64,000 nucleotides of DNA from Terriglobales bacterium (GTDB lineage: Bacteria > Acidobacteriota > Terriglobia > Terriglobales > Acidobacteriaceae). Position 1 is the stretch's first letter, and each line of letters opens with the position of its first letter. The notes under the pieces were generated by a model. It searched no databases. It was not told the origin of the DNA and was given only the letters and a program-made list of their open reading frames with translations. Location: positions 186,001 to 250,000 of the forward strand of contig DASSIZ010000069.1 of NCBI GenBank assembly GCA_035691485.1, read 5' to 3'. Shown one piece after another: positions 17,427-25,800 of this stretch. Both the position numbers and the translations under genes were made by a program.

Positions 17427-17726
17427 CTACCGGCGAGCCGCTCCGGCACGGGCCGGTACGCGGCTGACGCGGCGCGTAGTTTCCACCACGGCGGGCGCGG
17501 TCTCCTCCGCCAGTTGCGGACGCGAAACCAAGCCGGTCAAGCCTACCGCGTCGGCGTACTTTAAATAGGTATCGATCGACGCCACGACTACGCGCGCCTC
17601 GACCGTGATCAGGTCGATGCCGACCAGCGAGATGCGCACCCATGCGTCAATGACAATGCCCTTGTCCAATACGCGATCAAGAACATCGATTAGGCTCGAC
17701 CCACCCGATACACGTTCAACAGCCAT
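17427..17726 (-). CDS. gvpA: Gas vesicle structural protein GvpA
   Basis: The main shell protein: [23 protein letters not shown], then [41 protein letters not shown], matching the classic GvpA fold of helix, two beta strands and helix that forms the ribs of the gas vesicle. At 99 residues it is longer than the usual 70-80, because of an Ala/Arg/Pro-rich C-terminal tail from about residue 66. A strong AGGAGG lies eight bases before the ATG, the best ribosome-binding site in the cluster, as expected for an abundant protein. It follows gvpJ by 18 bases and precedes the kinase by 21. Confidence 0.95.
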   Translation of the reverse strand: MAVERVSGGSSLIDVLDRVLDKGIVIDAWVRISLVGIDLITVEARVVVASIDTYLKYADAVGLTGLVSRPQLAEETAPAVVETTRRVSRVPARAGAARR

Positions 17727-17744
17727 GTAGAGTCCTCCTGCTTA

Positions 17745-18065
17745 CTACTTCTTGCGTCGACCGCTGCGCGCCCGCTTGGCCGGGGCCGGGGGCGCCAGAA
17801 TTTCTGCTTGCGGCGGCAAGGGCCGGCGCGTCCGCGGCGCCGGTACTGCCTGCTGCGTCAGGTTGGGATCGTACTTCCACCAGTTCAAGCCGATCTGCTC
17901 CGCCTTGTCCACCGAACATACCAGCAGGCGAATGCGGATGGTGAGCAATTCCACGTTGGCAAGGGAAACCCGGACATCGCCGGCGATCACGAGCCCTTTA
18001 TCGAGCACGCGGTCCAGGATGTCGATCAGATTGGTGGTGCCTGAAACAGTCGGTATTCGTTCCAT
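17745..18065 (-). CDS. gvpJ: Gas vesicle protein GvpJ (GvpA-family minor protein)
   Basis: A 106-residue GvpA paralogue. Its core [52 protein letters not shown] ends in the NWW element characteristic of GvpJ, which separates it from the structural GvpA next door. A Pro/Arg-rich basic tail (about 70-106) follows. GvpJ is a minor component thought to shape the conical ends or nucleate vesicles. The ATG at 18065 opens the second half of the cluster after a 268-base spacer, so a promoter for gvpJ-gvpA-kinase-regulator-gvpL-gvpG may lie in that spacer. Confidence 0.88.
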   Translation of the reverse strand: MERIPTVSGTTNLIDILDRVLDKGLVIAGDVRVSLANVELLTIRIRLLVCSVDKAEQIGLNWWKYDPNLTQQAVPAPRTRRPLPPQAEILAPPAPAKRARSGRRKK

Positions 18066-18233
18066 CGCTGTCTGCGCCGCTTTTTCCCTTGGGAACTCAG
18101 CGCTCCCAACTCCGAACCAGAACTAACGCTTGCCGGCACCACGATTTCACTCGCCCACTGTCCGGCGCGACAATTCAACCACCGATGAGTGAGTAAAGTG
18201 GGTAGCTCCCCCGAATCGCCACCGCCCAGAACC

Positions 18234-18248
18234 AGCAGCACTGCTGCT
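18234..18248. promoter_or_regulatory. 15-bp palindrome in the gvpK-gvpJ spacer
   Basis: AGCAGCA-C-TGCTGCT is a perfect inverted repeat in the middle of the 268-base spacer upstream of gvpJ, 169 bases before its ATG. It could be an operator or a short hairpin. No clear -35/-10 pair was found beside it. Confidence 0.3.
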
Positions 18249-18333
18249 CTCTGATTCAAAACTGCCCGCGGGGGTTGCCTTTTTACATAGGGCCCACAAA
18301 CCCCTAACGGAAGCCACTTTCAACCAAATTTTG

Positions 18334-18690
18334 CTATTCCAACAAGTTGCCCAGAGGGCCCAACGCCAGGTTCAAGTCCTCTGGTTTCAGGCCGAACTGC
18401 CCGGCCATTTCGTGCACTTTCTCTTCCAGCTTCATCAGCGCCTGTCCCATCTCTTCCACTTGCTGATCGCTAAGCGACCCGCCTTCCATCCGCCGGATGG
18501 CCTGTCGTTCCAGTAACCGCCGGAGCAACTCGATCAAGCTCAGAACCAGCTTGGCAAGGCCCTGCTCGATGCTCTCGGCAGAACAGTCGATGCGCTGGGC
18601 GGCATCGGCGGCATGGGAATCCAGTTGTCGGCGGACCCCGTCCACGGCCGCCGCAATTTGCTCCGGAGAAACCTGTAACGTCTCGCTCAT
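18334..18690 (-). CDS. gvpK: Gas vesicle protein GvpK
   Basis: A 118-residue GvpK homologue. The ATG at 18688-18690 is chosen because it overlaps the stop of gvpF as ATGA and matches the family start; the longer open frame begins 33 bases earlier inside gvpF. The sequence has SPEQIAAAVDGVRRQLD, the central helix LAKLVLSLIELLRRLLERQAIRRMEGGSLSDQQVEEMG, and a C-terminal LNLALGPLGNLL motif. GvpK is required for gas-vesicle formation in studied clusters; its biochemical role is unsettled. The spacer of 268 bases that follows separates the two halves of the cluster. Confidence 0.9.
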   Translation of the reverse strand: MSETLQVSPEQIAAAVDGVRRQLDSHAADAAQRIDCSAESIEQGLAKLVLSLIELLRRLLERQAIRRMEGGSLSDQQVEEMGQALMKLEEKVHEMAGQFGLKPEDLNLALGPLGNLLE

Positions 18691-19331
18691 GCAAAATCCG
18701 GAAAAAACTCGGTGGGCGGCCAAGGCCCGCTTACCGCGGCCTTTGTCGACCGCTCCAGTCGTATTTGCTTGATCTGATCTCGGAACTGCTGCACTGCTTC
18801 CCGTTTGATAAGAACGAAGCAGCGTACCCCGTACGAAAATTCCCGTTGTTGGAAGTCTATCACTAGTTCGTTAATCGTGGCGCGGCAAGTAGCGACCGCA
18901 TTTTCCATACAGCGGGAATTGTGCGCAAGATTTTTCAGATACTGGGTACCGCTGCTTGCGACTGGCGTTTCTCGATCCACCAATTCGATCCGGATTTCCA
19001 TCTGGACCATGTTCCGCAATTGATGCAGCGCGGCATTGTAAGCCTGCCCGCGTGCCTCCAGGTGTGCCCCAATCTCCGTCAATCCGGGCAGCACTGTGGG
19101 AAAACGGAAAGGAATGATCGTGCCTTGGGCGAGTAACGAGCGCGTTACCTGGTGAAATTCCAGGGCTTCGCGCTTCTGGGTCTCCAGGCCCGCGCCGACA
19201 GCGTCCAGGGCGGAGTAGAAGCAGCGCAGCTTGGCGTGAACCATGCTTTCCACCGCCTCACCCTGCACACCCCTGACCGCCGGGTCGAGTTCCGCGGTGT
19301 CATCGGTGACGCAGTAGAGCAGATACGGCAG
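18687..19331 (-). CDS. gvpF: Gas vesicle protein GvpF/GvpL, probable CTG start
   Basis: A GvpF/L protein of about 214 residues. A GTG at 19268 would give only 193 and would cut off the N-terminal strand. Reading upstream in frame gives PYLLYCVTDDTAELDPAVRG before that GTG, which aligns with the LYLYGIT start of the paralogue at 20.4 kb. An in-frame TGA blocks the frame at 19335-19337. The only candidate start is a CTG at 19329-19331, with GGAG seven bases before it. The C-terminus has the family mark SGPWPPTEFFPDF. It overlaps gvpK by four bases. Assembly role as for other GvpF/L proteins. Confidence 0.82.
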   Translation of the reverse strand: MPYLLYCVTDDTAELDPAVRGVQGEAVESMVHAKLRCFYSALDAVGAGLETQKREALEFHQVTRSLLAQGTIIPFRFPTVLPGLTEIGAHLEARGQAYNAALHQLRNMVQMEIRIELVDRETPVASSGTQYLKNLAHNSRCMENAVATCRATINELVIDFQQREFSYGVRCFVLIKREAVQQFRDQIKQIRLERSTKAAVSGPWPPTEFFPDFA

Positions 19332-19423
19332 GGGTCAGCTCCAAGAAATTGAGGATTTCAGACGCAGCCGGAATGAAACGCAAAATCGACGCCCTGCAAT
19401 CGCAGTTCCCGCGGGCACCGGCT

Positions 19424-19636
19424 CTAGCCGTTCTTCTTCAACTGTCGCAATGCGGTTTCGACCGAGGTCAGCACGACATTCACGCCCACGTAAATCAGAT
19501 CCACGCCGGCCAACGAAATGACGACGGTGCCGTGGATGACGACACCGGCGTTGAGCACGTGGTCCAGGACATCCAGCAGCGAGACATCATCCTGCGCATC
19601 GCTGCCGATCATGACGACTTCGCCGGGGCTGGCCAT
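19424..19636 (-). CDS. Short GvpA-family protein (GvpM/GvpS-like)
   Basis: A 70-residue GvpA paralogue. The core SLLDVLDHVLNAGVVIHGTVVISLAGVDLIYVGVNVVLTSVETAL has the DLIYVGxNVxLTSVET pattern of the minor GvpM/GvpS branch and lacks the GvpA tail. The true start is the ATG at 19634-19636, which overlaps the stop of the upstream GvpL gene as TGATG; a much longer open frame in the same register covers gvpL antiparallel codons and is not coding. It is probably a minor shell or nucleation protein. A 92-base spacer precedes gvpF. Confidence 0.85.
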   Translation of the reverse strand: MASPGEVVMIGSDAQDDVSLLDVLDHVLNAGVVIHGTVVISLAGVDLIYVGVNVVLTSVETALRQLKKNG

Positions 19637-20448
19637 CAGCGCGCCATTCCAGGGGCGCGACTGCCGCTCACCTTCCCCTTCTTCACTTGCTGACGGCTTT
19701 GCGACTTGACGACGACGAACGAATACGGTGGCCAGGGCCCGGTACCCTCGACGCGGAAGCGATCGGCGAAATTGTGCGCAAAACGATTCAAGAGGCTGTC
19801 GAATTTTGAGCGCCGGGAACGCGGCAGCAGGATCGAAGTTTGCCACCGAAGATTCGGCTGTCCCGATCCAACCTTGCCCCCTTCGGCCGAATCCGCCGCC
19901 AGTTTCACGATCTCTGCGGCAAATTGCTGGATCTCGGGTTCCAACGCGCGCGGAGGCTTCGCTTGCAACTGCGTCGCCTTTCGCTGCAGATACTCCTTGC
20001 CGGTACGCGCAGGGGAAGCCGCCGGCGCCGGACGCGGCTGGGCGAACACCCGAATGCCCCACTCGTCGGCGTCGGCGATTCGCTGGAAACCAGCTAGCAG
20101 AGCGGCTTTTCGGCCAGCAATATCTTCGGACAGCGATTCTTCGTTCAAGAAGATGGTGCCGAATCGCGTCGGCAGGATCGGCTGGCGTTCGTGGATGGCG
20201 CCCACCACGCGCTGGTGACGTACGCTGGCGTCGGCAAGCCACTCCAGGTTTTCCATGTTGCGGGCAAGCTGGTCGCTGAACTCGCCGGCGTCCACCCGGC
20301 TGATCCAGCAGGTAAAGCCGGACGCTTCGAGCGGCTCCACCGTCGAAACTCCGTCCACTCCGCGCAGAGATGCGGCCAGGCGCTCGGCTTGGCGGGTGAT
20401 GCCGTACAGATATAACACCGTGTTTGGCCGGTTCAGACGATCTGCCAT
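19636..20448 (-). CDS. Gas vesicle protein GvpL/GvpF (third copy)
   Basis: A 270-residue GvpF/L protein. The start is set at the ATG at 20446-20448 (MADRLNRPNTVLYLYGITR), since residues further upstream lie inside the ATPase gene and have no homology. Family marks are LYLYGITR, the central RQPILPTRFGTIF and the closing GTGPWPPYSFVVV. A Pro/Ala linker lies at about 155-175. The first 16 bases overlap the end of the ArsA-like ATPase gene and the last base pairs with the next gene as TGATG, so ATPase, this protein and the small GvpA-like protein are tightly coupled in translation. Confidence 0.9.
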   Translation of the reverse strand: MADRLNRPNTVLYLYGITRQAERLAASLRGVDGVSTVEPLEASGFTCWISRVDAGEFSDQLARNMENLEWLADASVRHQRVVGAIHERQPILPTRFGTIFLNEESLSEDIAGRKAALLAGFQRIADADEWGIRVFAQPRPAPAASPARTGKEYLQRKATQLQAKPPRALEPEIQQFAAEIVKLAADSAEGGKVGSGQPNLRWQTSILLPRSRRSKFDSLLNRFAHNFADRFRVEGTGPWPPYSFVVVKSQSRQQVKKGKVSGSRAPGMAR

Positions 20449-22361
20449 AGTTCGCCAATCAACGACTTCAGCGCCGCCGTGCCGGCTATTTCCCGTGCCC
20501 GGTTTCGTACTACGTAAATATTCTTGCCGCGATGACGGCGACGAAGCTTGGACAAGGTCTCCATCTGCCATTCCCGCGCCGCCTGGCACCGGTGACAGTG
20601 GTTCACATCCTCTGCGAACAGCACGCGGTTGACGAACAACTCGCTAGTGGAAATCCCCAGGTCATCCAAGGCGCCCAGCAGGCGCGTGGTTTCGCGGTCG
20701 GGCAGCGGTTCGGCAAGCATCACCGGGACCACTCGAGAGCTTCGGCCGTCCTTGAGCATGTTTGCCAGCTCTCGGACGCGATGCGAAAGCGTCGCGATCT
20801 GGACCGCCACGTCGCGGGCGAGAGACATTCTACGGTGCGGTGCCAGGCTTTTCAATAAAAGCCGCGACCACAGCAGGATTCGGCCGGGCATTCGCAGCAA
20901 CTCCAGCGCGTGACCGGTCGGCGCCATGTCCACGAGCAGCGTTTGTTTCTCGCCGGCCAGGTCAAGAATCCGAAATATCGCGGCAATCTCGTCCACGCCG
21001 GGCGGCACCATGTCCAGGAGCGCGGTCAGAACGCGACGCTCGAAGGAGAGATCGACATGGAGCCCGCGGACGTCCGAGCTGAAGGCATCGTTGATCTTCG
21101 CTTTCATTTCACCAGCCCAGGCGCGGAACTCGGCGGCGGCGTCCAACTCTGCGGCGCGCAGCTTGGCATCGCCGGCTACGCTGACCGGCCGATTGCCGAT
21201 TCTTTTCTGAAAAACGTCGTCGAGCGAGGGTGCCGGGTCCGTCGAGCAAATGACCACCGGCCGCGCCGGCGCGTGCTTGCGCTGGTTGACCGCGAGCGCA
21301 GCGGATAGGGTCGTTTTGCCTACGCCGCCTTTGCCCGTCGTCCATGTGATTGGCGTCTTGAGCGCAGGCCATTGGGTCGGCTGCAGCTTCACGTCATCTT
21401 TTTTCGCCGGCGTTCTTGCGATCGGACGCAGCTTCTTGCCGGCAAACACGTGCCGGCCAAATTCCAGCAGGGTGCGGGCACCCAGTGCGGGGCCACCGAG
21501 ATCTTCCGCGACATGCATTGGAATGCCGCGAAAATTGCGTTGCACGAATTGCGCGGCGGCTTTGGTGCGGGCTTTACTTTGTTTACATATCAGGCAATGG
21601 CCGTCGCTTCGGACTGCCCGATTGAGGATGACGTCGGTCACATGTAGCGGGTCGGGCGCGCTGAGCATCGCTTTTGCGGTGCGCACCGATTCCTGCAGAG
21701 CGAATTCCTCCGGCGTGGTGACCATGACAATGCGTGATTCGCGCTGGTGCAATGCCGCCTGCACCGCCCCCACCATGGCGCGCCATTCGGCGATGAACGG
21801 ATTGCTTGCCGCAACCGAGCCGCCAAAGTGCTCCGCCAGTACCTGGTCGCGACTGCCGGCCAAGTCCAAAAGATCGAGAAAGCGCGCGAAATATTCCGGC
21901 ATTTCGAAGAGCCGCAGCGTGTGGCCAATGGGCGCGGTGTCGACCACGATTTCGGCATAGCGGCCGCGCTCCAGAGTTTCGTGAATGGCCAGCAGCGCCG
22001 CCATTTCCGCCATTCCCGGCAACGTGGTATCCAGCAGCGGTTCGATCTCTTCGCGCGAGAACAGCGTGCCGCTTTCCAGCAATGACACGATCGCTACCCG
22101 ATATCTATCGAGGAACTTGCGAAACTGCAGCTCGGCATTCACCTGCCATACCGTGAGCTTCGCCGAACCGCCAAGCGGTAGCAGTCGCAGCTTCGACCCG
22201 AGCCGGACCTGGAAAACGTCGGCCAAGGAATGCGCCGGATCGGTGGAGAGCAGCAGCACCGGCCTTCGCGGCTTGGAATTCGCGCGGTACACCGCGTACG
22301 CCGACGCTACCGTCGTCTTTCCGACTCCGCCTTTGCCGACAAAAAAACTGAGGGCCGACAC
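20433..22361 (-). CDS. Tandem ArsA/Get3-like ATPase heading the gas-vesicle cluster
   Basis: A 642-residue two-half ATPase. Each half has a deviant Walker A with signature lysine (GKGGVGKTT at 9-17 and 343-351), a switch I-like STDPAxSL, and a switch II DTAPIGHTLRL or DMAPTGHALEL. Each half also carries a CxxC pair (CLIC at 256-259 and CHRC in the second half), as in Get3-type proteins that bind zinc and hydrophobic helices. ArsA proteins drive arsenite pumps, but no arsenic gene is near. Its overlap with a gvpL gene argues for a gas-vesicle role, perhaps handling the insoluble GvpA family; that is inference. The start is a GTG at 22361 with a weak ribosome-binding site. Confidence 0.9.
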   Translation of the reverse strand: MSALSFFVGKGGVGKTTVASAYAVYRANSKPRRPVLLLSTDPAHSLADVFQVRLGSKLRLLPLGGSAKLTVWQVNAELQFRKFLDRYRVAIVSLLESGTLFSREEIEPLLDTTLPGMAEMAALLAIHETLERGRYAEIVVDTAPIGHTLRLFEMPEYFARFLDLLDLAGSRDQVLAEHFGGSVAASNPFIAEWRAMVGAVQAALHQRESRIVMVTTPEEFALQESVRTAKAMLSAPDPLHVTDVILNRAVRSDGHCLICKQSKARTKAAAQFVQRNFRGIPMHVAEDLGGPALGARTLLEFGRHVFAGKKLRPIARTPAKKDDVKLQPTQWPALKTPITWTTGKGGVGKTTLSAALAVNQRKHAPARPVVICSTDPAPSLDDVFQKRIGNRPVSVAGDAKLRAAELDAAAEFRAWAGEMKAKINDAFSSDVRGLHVDLSFERRVLTALLDMVPPGVDEIAAIFRILDLAGEKQTLLVDMAPTGHALELLRMPGRILLWSRLLLKSLAPHRRMSLARDVAVQIATLSHRVRELANMLKDGRSSRVVPVMLAEPLPDRETTRLLGALDDLGISTSELFVNRVLFAEDVNHCHRCQAAREWQMETLSKLRRRHRGKNIYVVRNRAREIAGTAALKSLIGELWQIV

Positions 22362-22498
22362 GCTGGGTATTGTCTCAAATCGGCTTCTCGGTTTAGGGTG
22401 GTGGGAATCGGAACCGATAACTTCGGGAACAAATACAACGAACCGGGTTCGGTGTCGCTCTAAATAAACGTCCCAGGAACTCGCCGACGGAGGATCGC

Positions 22499-22792
22499 AT
22501 GCCCAACTGGAGAAAAGCTCTTGTCATTGGATCGCTCAGCGCAGGCGCTTTGATGTTCATCAAAGGCCATCGACCGGCGGGAGTCGCGCTGGCGAGCGTC
22601 GGGCTGGCGGTGCTCGCTGCCGAGTACCCCGAGAAGTTCGAATCGGTGTGGGAGAACGCGCCCGACTACATTTATCGCGGCACGCAGATCTTTTCCACGC
22701 TGTCACGCATTGCCGAACGGTTTGCTGACGAGGCCGGCCGACGCGGCGCCATCGAAGCCTTCCGCGACATCAGCGCCGAGTACGCTCGATAA
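22499..22792 (+). CDS. Small membrane-associated protein, divergent from the gas-vesicle cluster
   Basis: A 97-residue protein of no recognised family. A strong GGAGG lies six bases before the ATG. Residues 6-42 are hydrophobic and could form one or two membrane helices (ALVIGSLSAGALMFIKGHRPAGVALASVGLAVLAAEY). The rest is an amphipathic helix with Asp, Glu, Arg and Ala (about 60-95). It is transcribed away from the ATPase gene across a 137-base shared spacer, so it may be co-regulated with the gas-vesicle genes. No functional claim can be made beyond that. Confidence 0.7.
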   Translation: MPNWRKALVIGSLSAGALMFIKGHRPAGVALASVGLAVLAAEYPEKFESVWENAPDYIYRGTQIFSTLSRIAERFADEAGRRGAIEAFRDISAEYAR

Positions 22793-22850
22793 GTCGCCGT
22801 GGTTGTGAGCTGAGGTCGGGCACGTCTCACTCCGAACGCGGAGTCGCCAC

Positions 22851-25800
22851 CTAATTCTTTTGCAGCGTGATCCTTTGCCGCTCTACCTCCTCGATTTTCG
22901 AGGCGAAGCTGCTGAATTCCGCGTAGCGCTCCGGTCCCACTACCTGCACGGGGATGGAGAACGACCGCTGAATGTAGAGCACCTCGGGCGAAGGCTGGCG
23001 CACCACCAGCGAATAGCGTCCGAAGGCCCCGCTCACGTTCAACTCGGGCGTGTCGCGGACGACCGTCATCCCGGTCGGCAGGTGCACGCGGAAGTTGGCG
23101 CTCTCCACCAGGGGCGTGTCGATGTACAGCGGATATTTTCGTGGCGCGCCACCGTACATCTTTTTCAGCCCCAGTGCGGGAACCAGTTGGTCGATTTCCA
23201 TTGTGCTTTGCCCCGGGTTGACGTAGCGCGGGGCGCGGCAGCGAAGCGCGAGTTCCAGCTTGCGGTCGGGGTCGTGTTCGTTGCGCGCGGAGGCCGTCAC
23301 TTCGTCGACCCCAGGGAAAATGCGGGTCGCGAGTTGCTGGTAGAAGCGCGCTCGCTGTTGCGGTGCAATGCCGGCCAGGATTGACCGCATCTGCGCAGCC
23401 CGCCACGGGCCCATGCGGATGGTTACATCGGCTCTGAGACTGCCGTCACTTTCGAGGGTGACGTCAGCGTCGGCTACGCTTTGCTCCTCGGCGTTGGCCG
23501 GCAGCGGCACCATCGCGGGCGCGATCGCGGCAACCTGCACCGGGATCGGCTCACGTAGGACCGGAACTAACAGCGCATCGTGACGCTCGATGGACGGCGG
23601 GATGGCGCCGAAGGCCAGGCCGTCGGTTTCGGCATCGGCGAAAATCTCACGGCCGTCCGCGAAATGGAACCTCAGCAGCGGCCGGTTATAAAACTCCGGG
23701 AAAACGCTGCGGTCACGAACCACCTGGCCCGCGTTGCGCGCCAAGACCAGGTCGGCTTCGAGCCCGGCGGCGCGAGCGATTGCCAGCACGACGAAGGTTC
23801 GGCATCCCGAGCCGCTCGCCAGAGTTTCTTCCGCCGGCTTCATGTCCTCCGGATTGAACCCTCCTCCGGCATGGATCAGGCTCGTGACGGTGCGAAAAAT
23901 TTCGTGCGCTTTCGCCTGCGGCTCTTGTGCACGCACCTGCACCGCACGTTGAGCCACCCGCGGCCCGACCCGCAGCGCATCCACTAACCCATTGCGAAAC
24001 TTATCTCGAATGCCGTCCCATCCCGCCGCGAGTTGGAGACCGGCGCTGGCTATCACATCGCCGCGCGCAGTCGCCGCTTCTTCCACCGATTGTGGAATGT
24101 CGTTCTTCTCCCAGACGCGCACCCGCGTGTTGCCGGTAATCTCGATGCGCGGAGGCAGAATTCCCGGTGAGGCTTCAGCGCGCAACACCGCATCGGTCGG
24201 AGGCGTGATGGTTACAAAGCGCGAATAAAGGATCGGCGCCGCGAATGACCCGAACGTGTGCCGAAAAGCCTCCCCATGCGCTTCGATCCCGCCGCCGTCG
24301 CGATAGTGCACGACGTACTCCTCCTCGATCGAATCGCCCACCGCCAGCGCCGGCATCGAGACGGTCGTCTTTTGCGGAGTCAGTTCTGGCTCTGCAACGC
24401 TGCCGTTGGCCTTGACGGTACGCAACTCCAGAATCTCGGCGCCGGCGGGTACCGCCGCTTCGCCGTACTGATCGATGCCGTCGCGGCCTAGCATGCGCGT
24501 GAGTTTGTGAACGTAGAGCGACACGCTACCGTCTTCCCACAGTCGCACGACTCGATCGTTGAGCAGCACGAGCGCCGGCCCGCCTGAAAACTTGCGTTCG
24601 TTCGTTTTGCGCACCATTTGCACGCCATCGCGCCGGTACTTGGCATAGAACGGCTCGCCGGCAAGCTCCCTGCTGCGCGCACCGTTTTCATCGAGCAGCG
24701 CGTCAACATTTGTAGTCGCGATCTGCGCCATTCGGCGGTAACGAGCAGAATTGGGCGCCAGCGTTGCAAGTTCCTGCGCCGCTACGCGAGCCTTCTCCGG
24801 TTCATCCGCCATGGCAAGCTCGTGCACCAGCAACTCGCGCGCGCTGCGATCCAGCGGACGCCGCTTCACCGCCGCCTCGATCGCAGCGGCGGCCTGTGCA
24901 TGCTCCCCCGAGTCGCTGAGGCTGCGCTCGTAAGCCAATGAATCGGGCGCACAATCGGCAAGCCGGCGTTGCAACTCCTGGGCGCGCTCGTAGCGCGCAT
25001 GTCCGGCAAAAAACTTGTAGCCCTGGAGCAGCACGTCACATGACGGATGCACTCGCAACTGTATCTCCAGCGCCTTTTCGCTGAGCGCCGGCCAATTCAG
25101 GCTGATGGCAATTTCCGTGAGCAATTGTTGCGCCGGAGCGAAGTTTTCGCGCGCGCTGAGCACTCGCCGCAGCCGCGAAAGCGCCTCGTCGGTGCGGTCG
25201 GCCGAGAACGCTCGCGCCGCCTTTGCGTATTCCGCCGCCAGCGCCTCCGGCGCAGCTTCCAAAGTTGCATTGAGCATCGCCGCGATTTCCGGGGAGTCTC
25301 CGGCGAGGTGCGCCCATGCCTGGAACAACAGAAAATTCACGGCGGCAGTTCCGGGTGGCTTCGCGCCCAGACTGGTGATCACGCCGCCGTAATCGCCGGC
25401 CCAGTACTTCTGCGCCAACGCGATGTAGGTGCTCTCCGGCGCGTAATCGGGGGCCGTGGCGCGCGCCTTGGGCGGAGCGTCAGCCATAGCCGGAACCAAT
25501 GCCACTCGGAACGGCGCCGCGGAGGCGAGAAACTTCACCAGCACCCGATGTGCTCCGGGCCGCAATTCAACCGTGCGCCAGGCGATTTCCGGCGATACGC
25601 GGAAGCGGTCGTCCTTACGCACTACGACGGCTCCGTCGATCAGAACTTCCAGCGTGCCCGCGCTCTCCACCCGCACCACCAGTTCGCGCGCAGCGGTCAC
25701 GTTTGCGTCGGCGGCGGCATAGAAAACGCCGCTGCGTGAAAAATAAGACGGCAGGCGGAACATGCCGTCGTCGAAATGTAGGCGCTCCACGGCATGACCT

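Noticed and set aside
19332-19423. A short minus-strand reading frame (LRFIPAASEILNFLELTPA) before gvpF
   Set aside because: It has no ribosome-binding site or homology, and the neighbouring frame gives the conserved GvpF N-terminus.
20433-22361. The tandem ATPase as an arsenite-pump ArsA
   Set aside because: No ArsB, ArsC, ArsD or ArsR gene lies in the window, and the gene overlaps a gas-vesicle gene; the ArsA label is kept only for fold.
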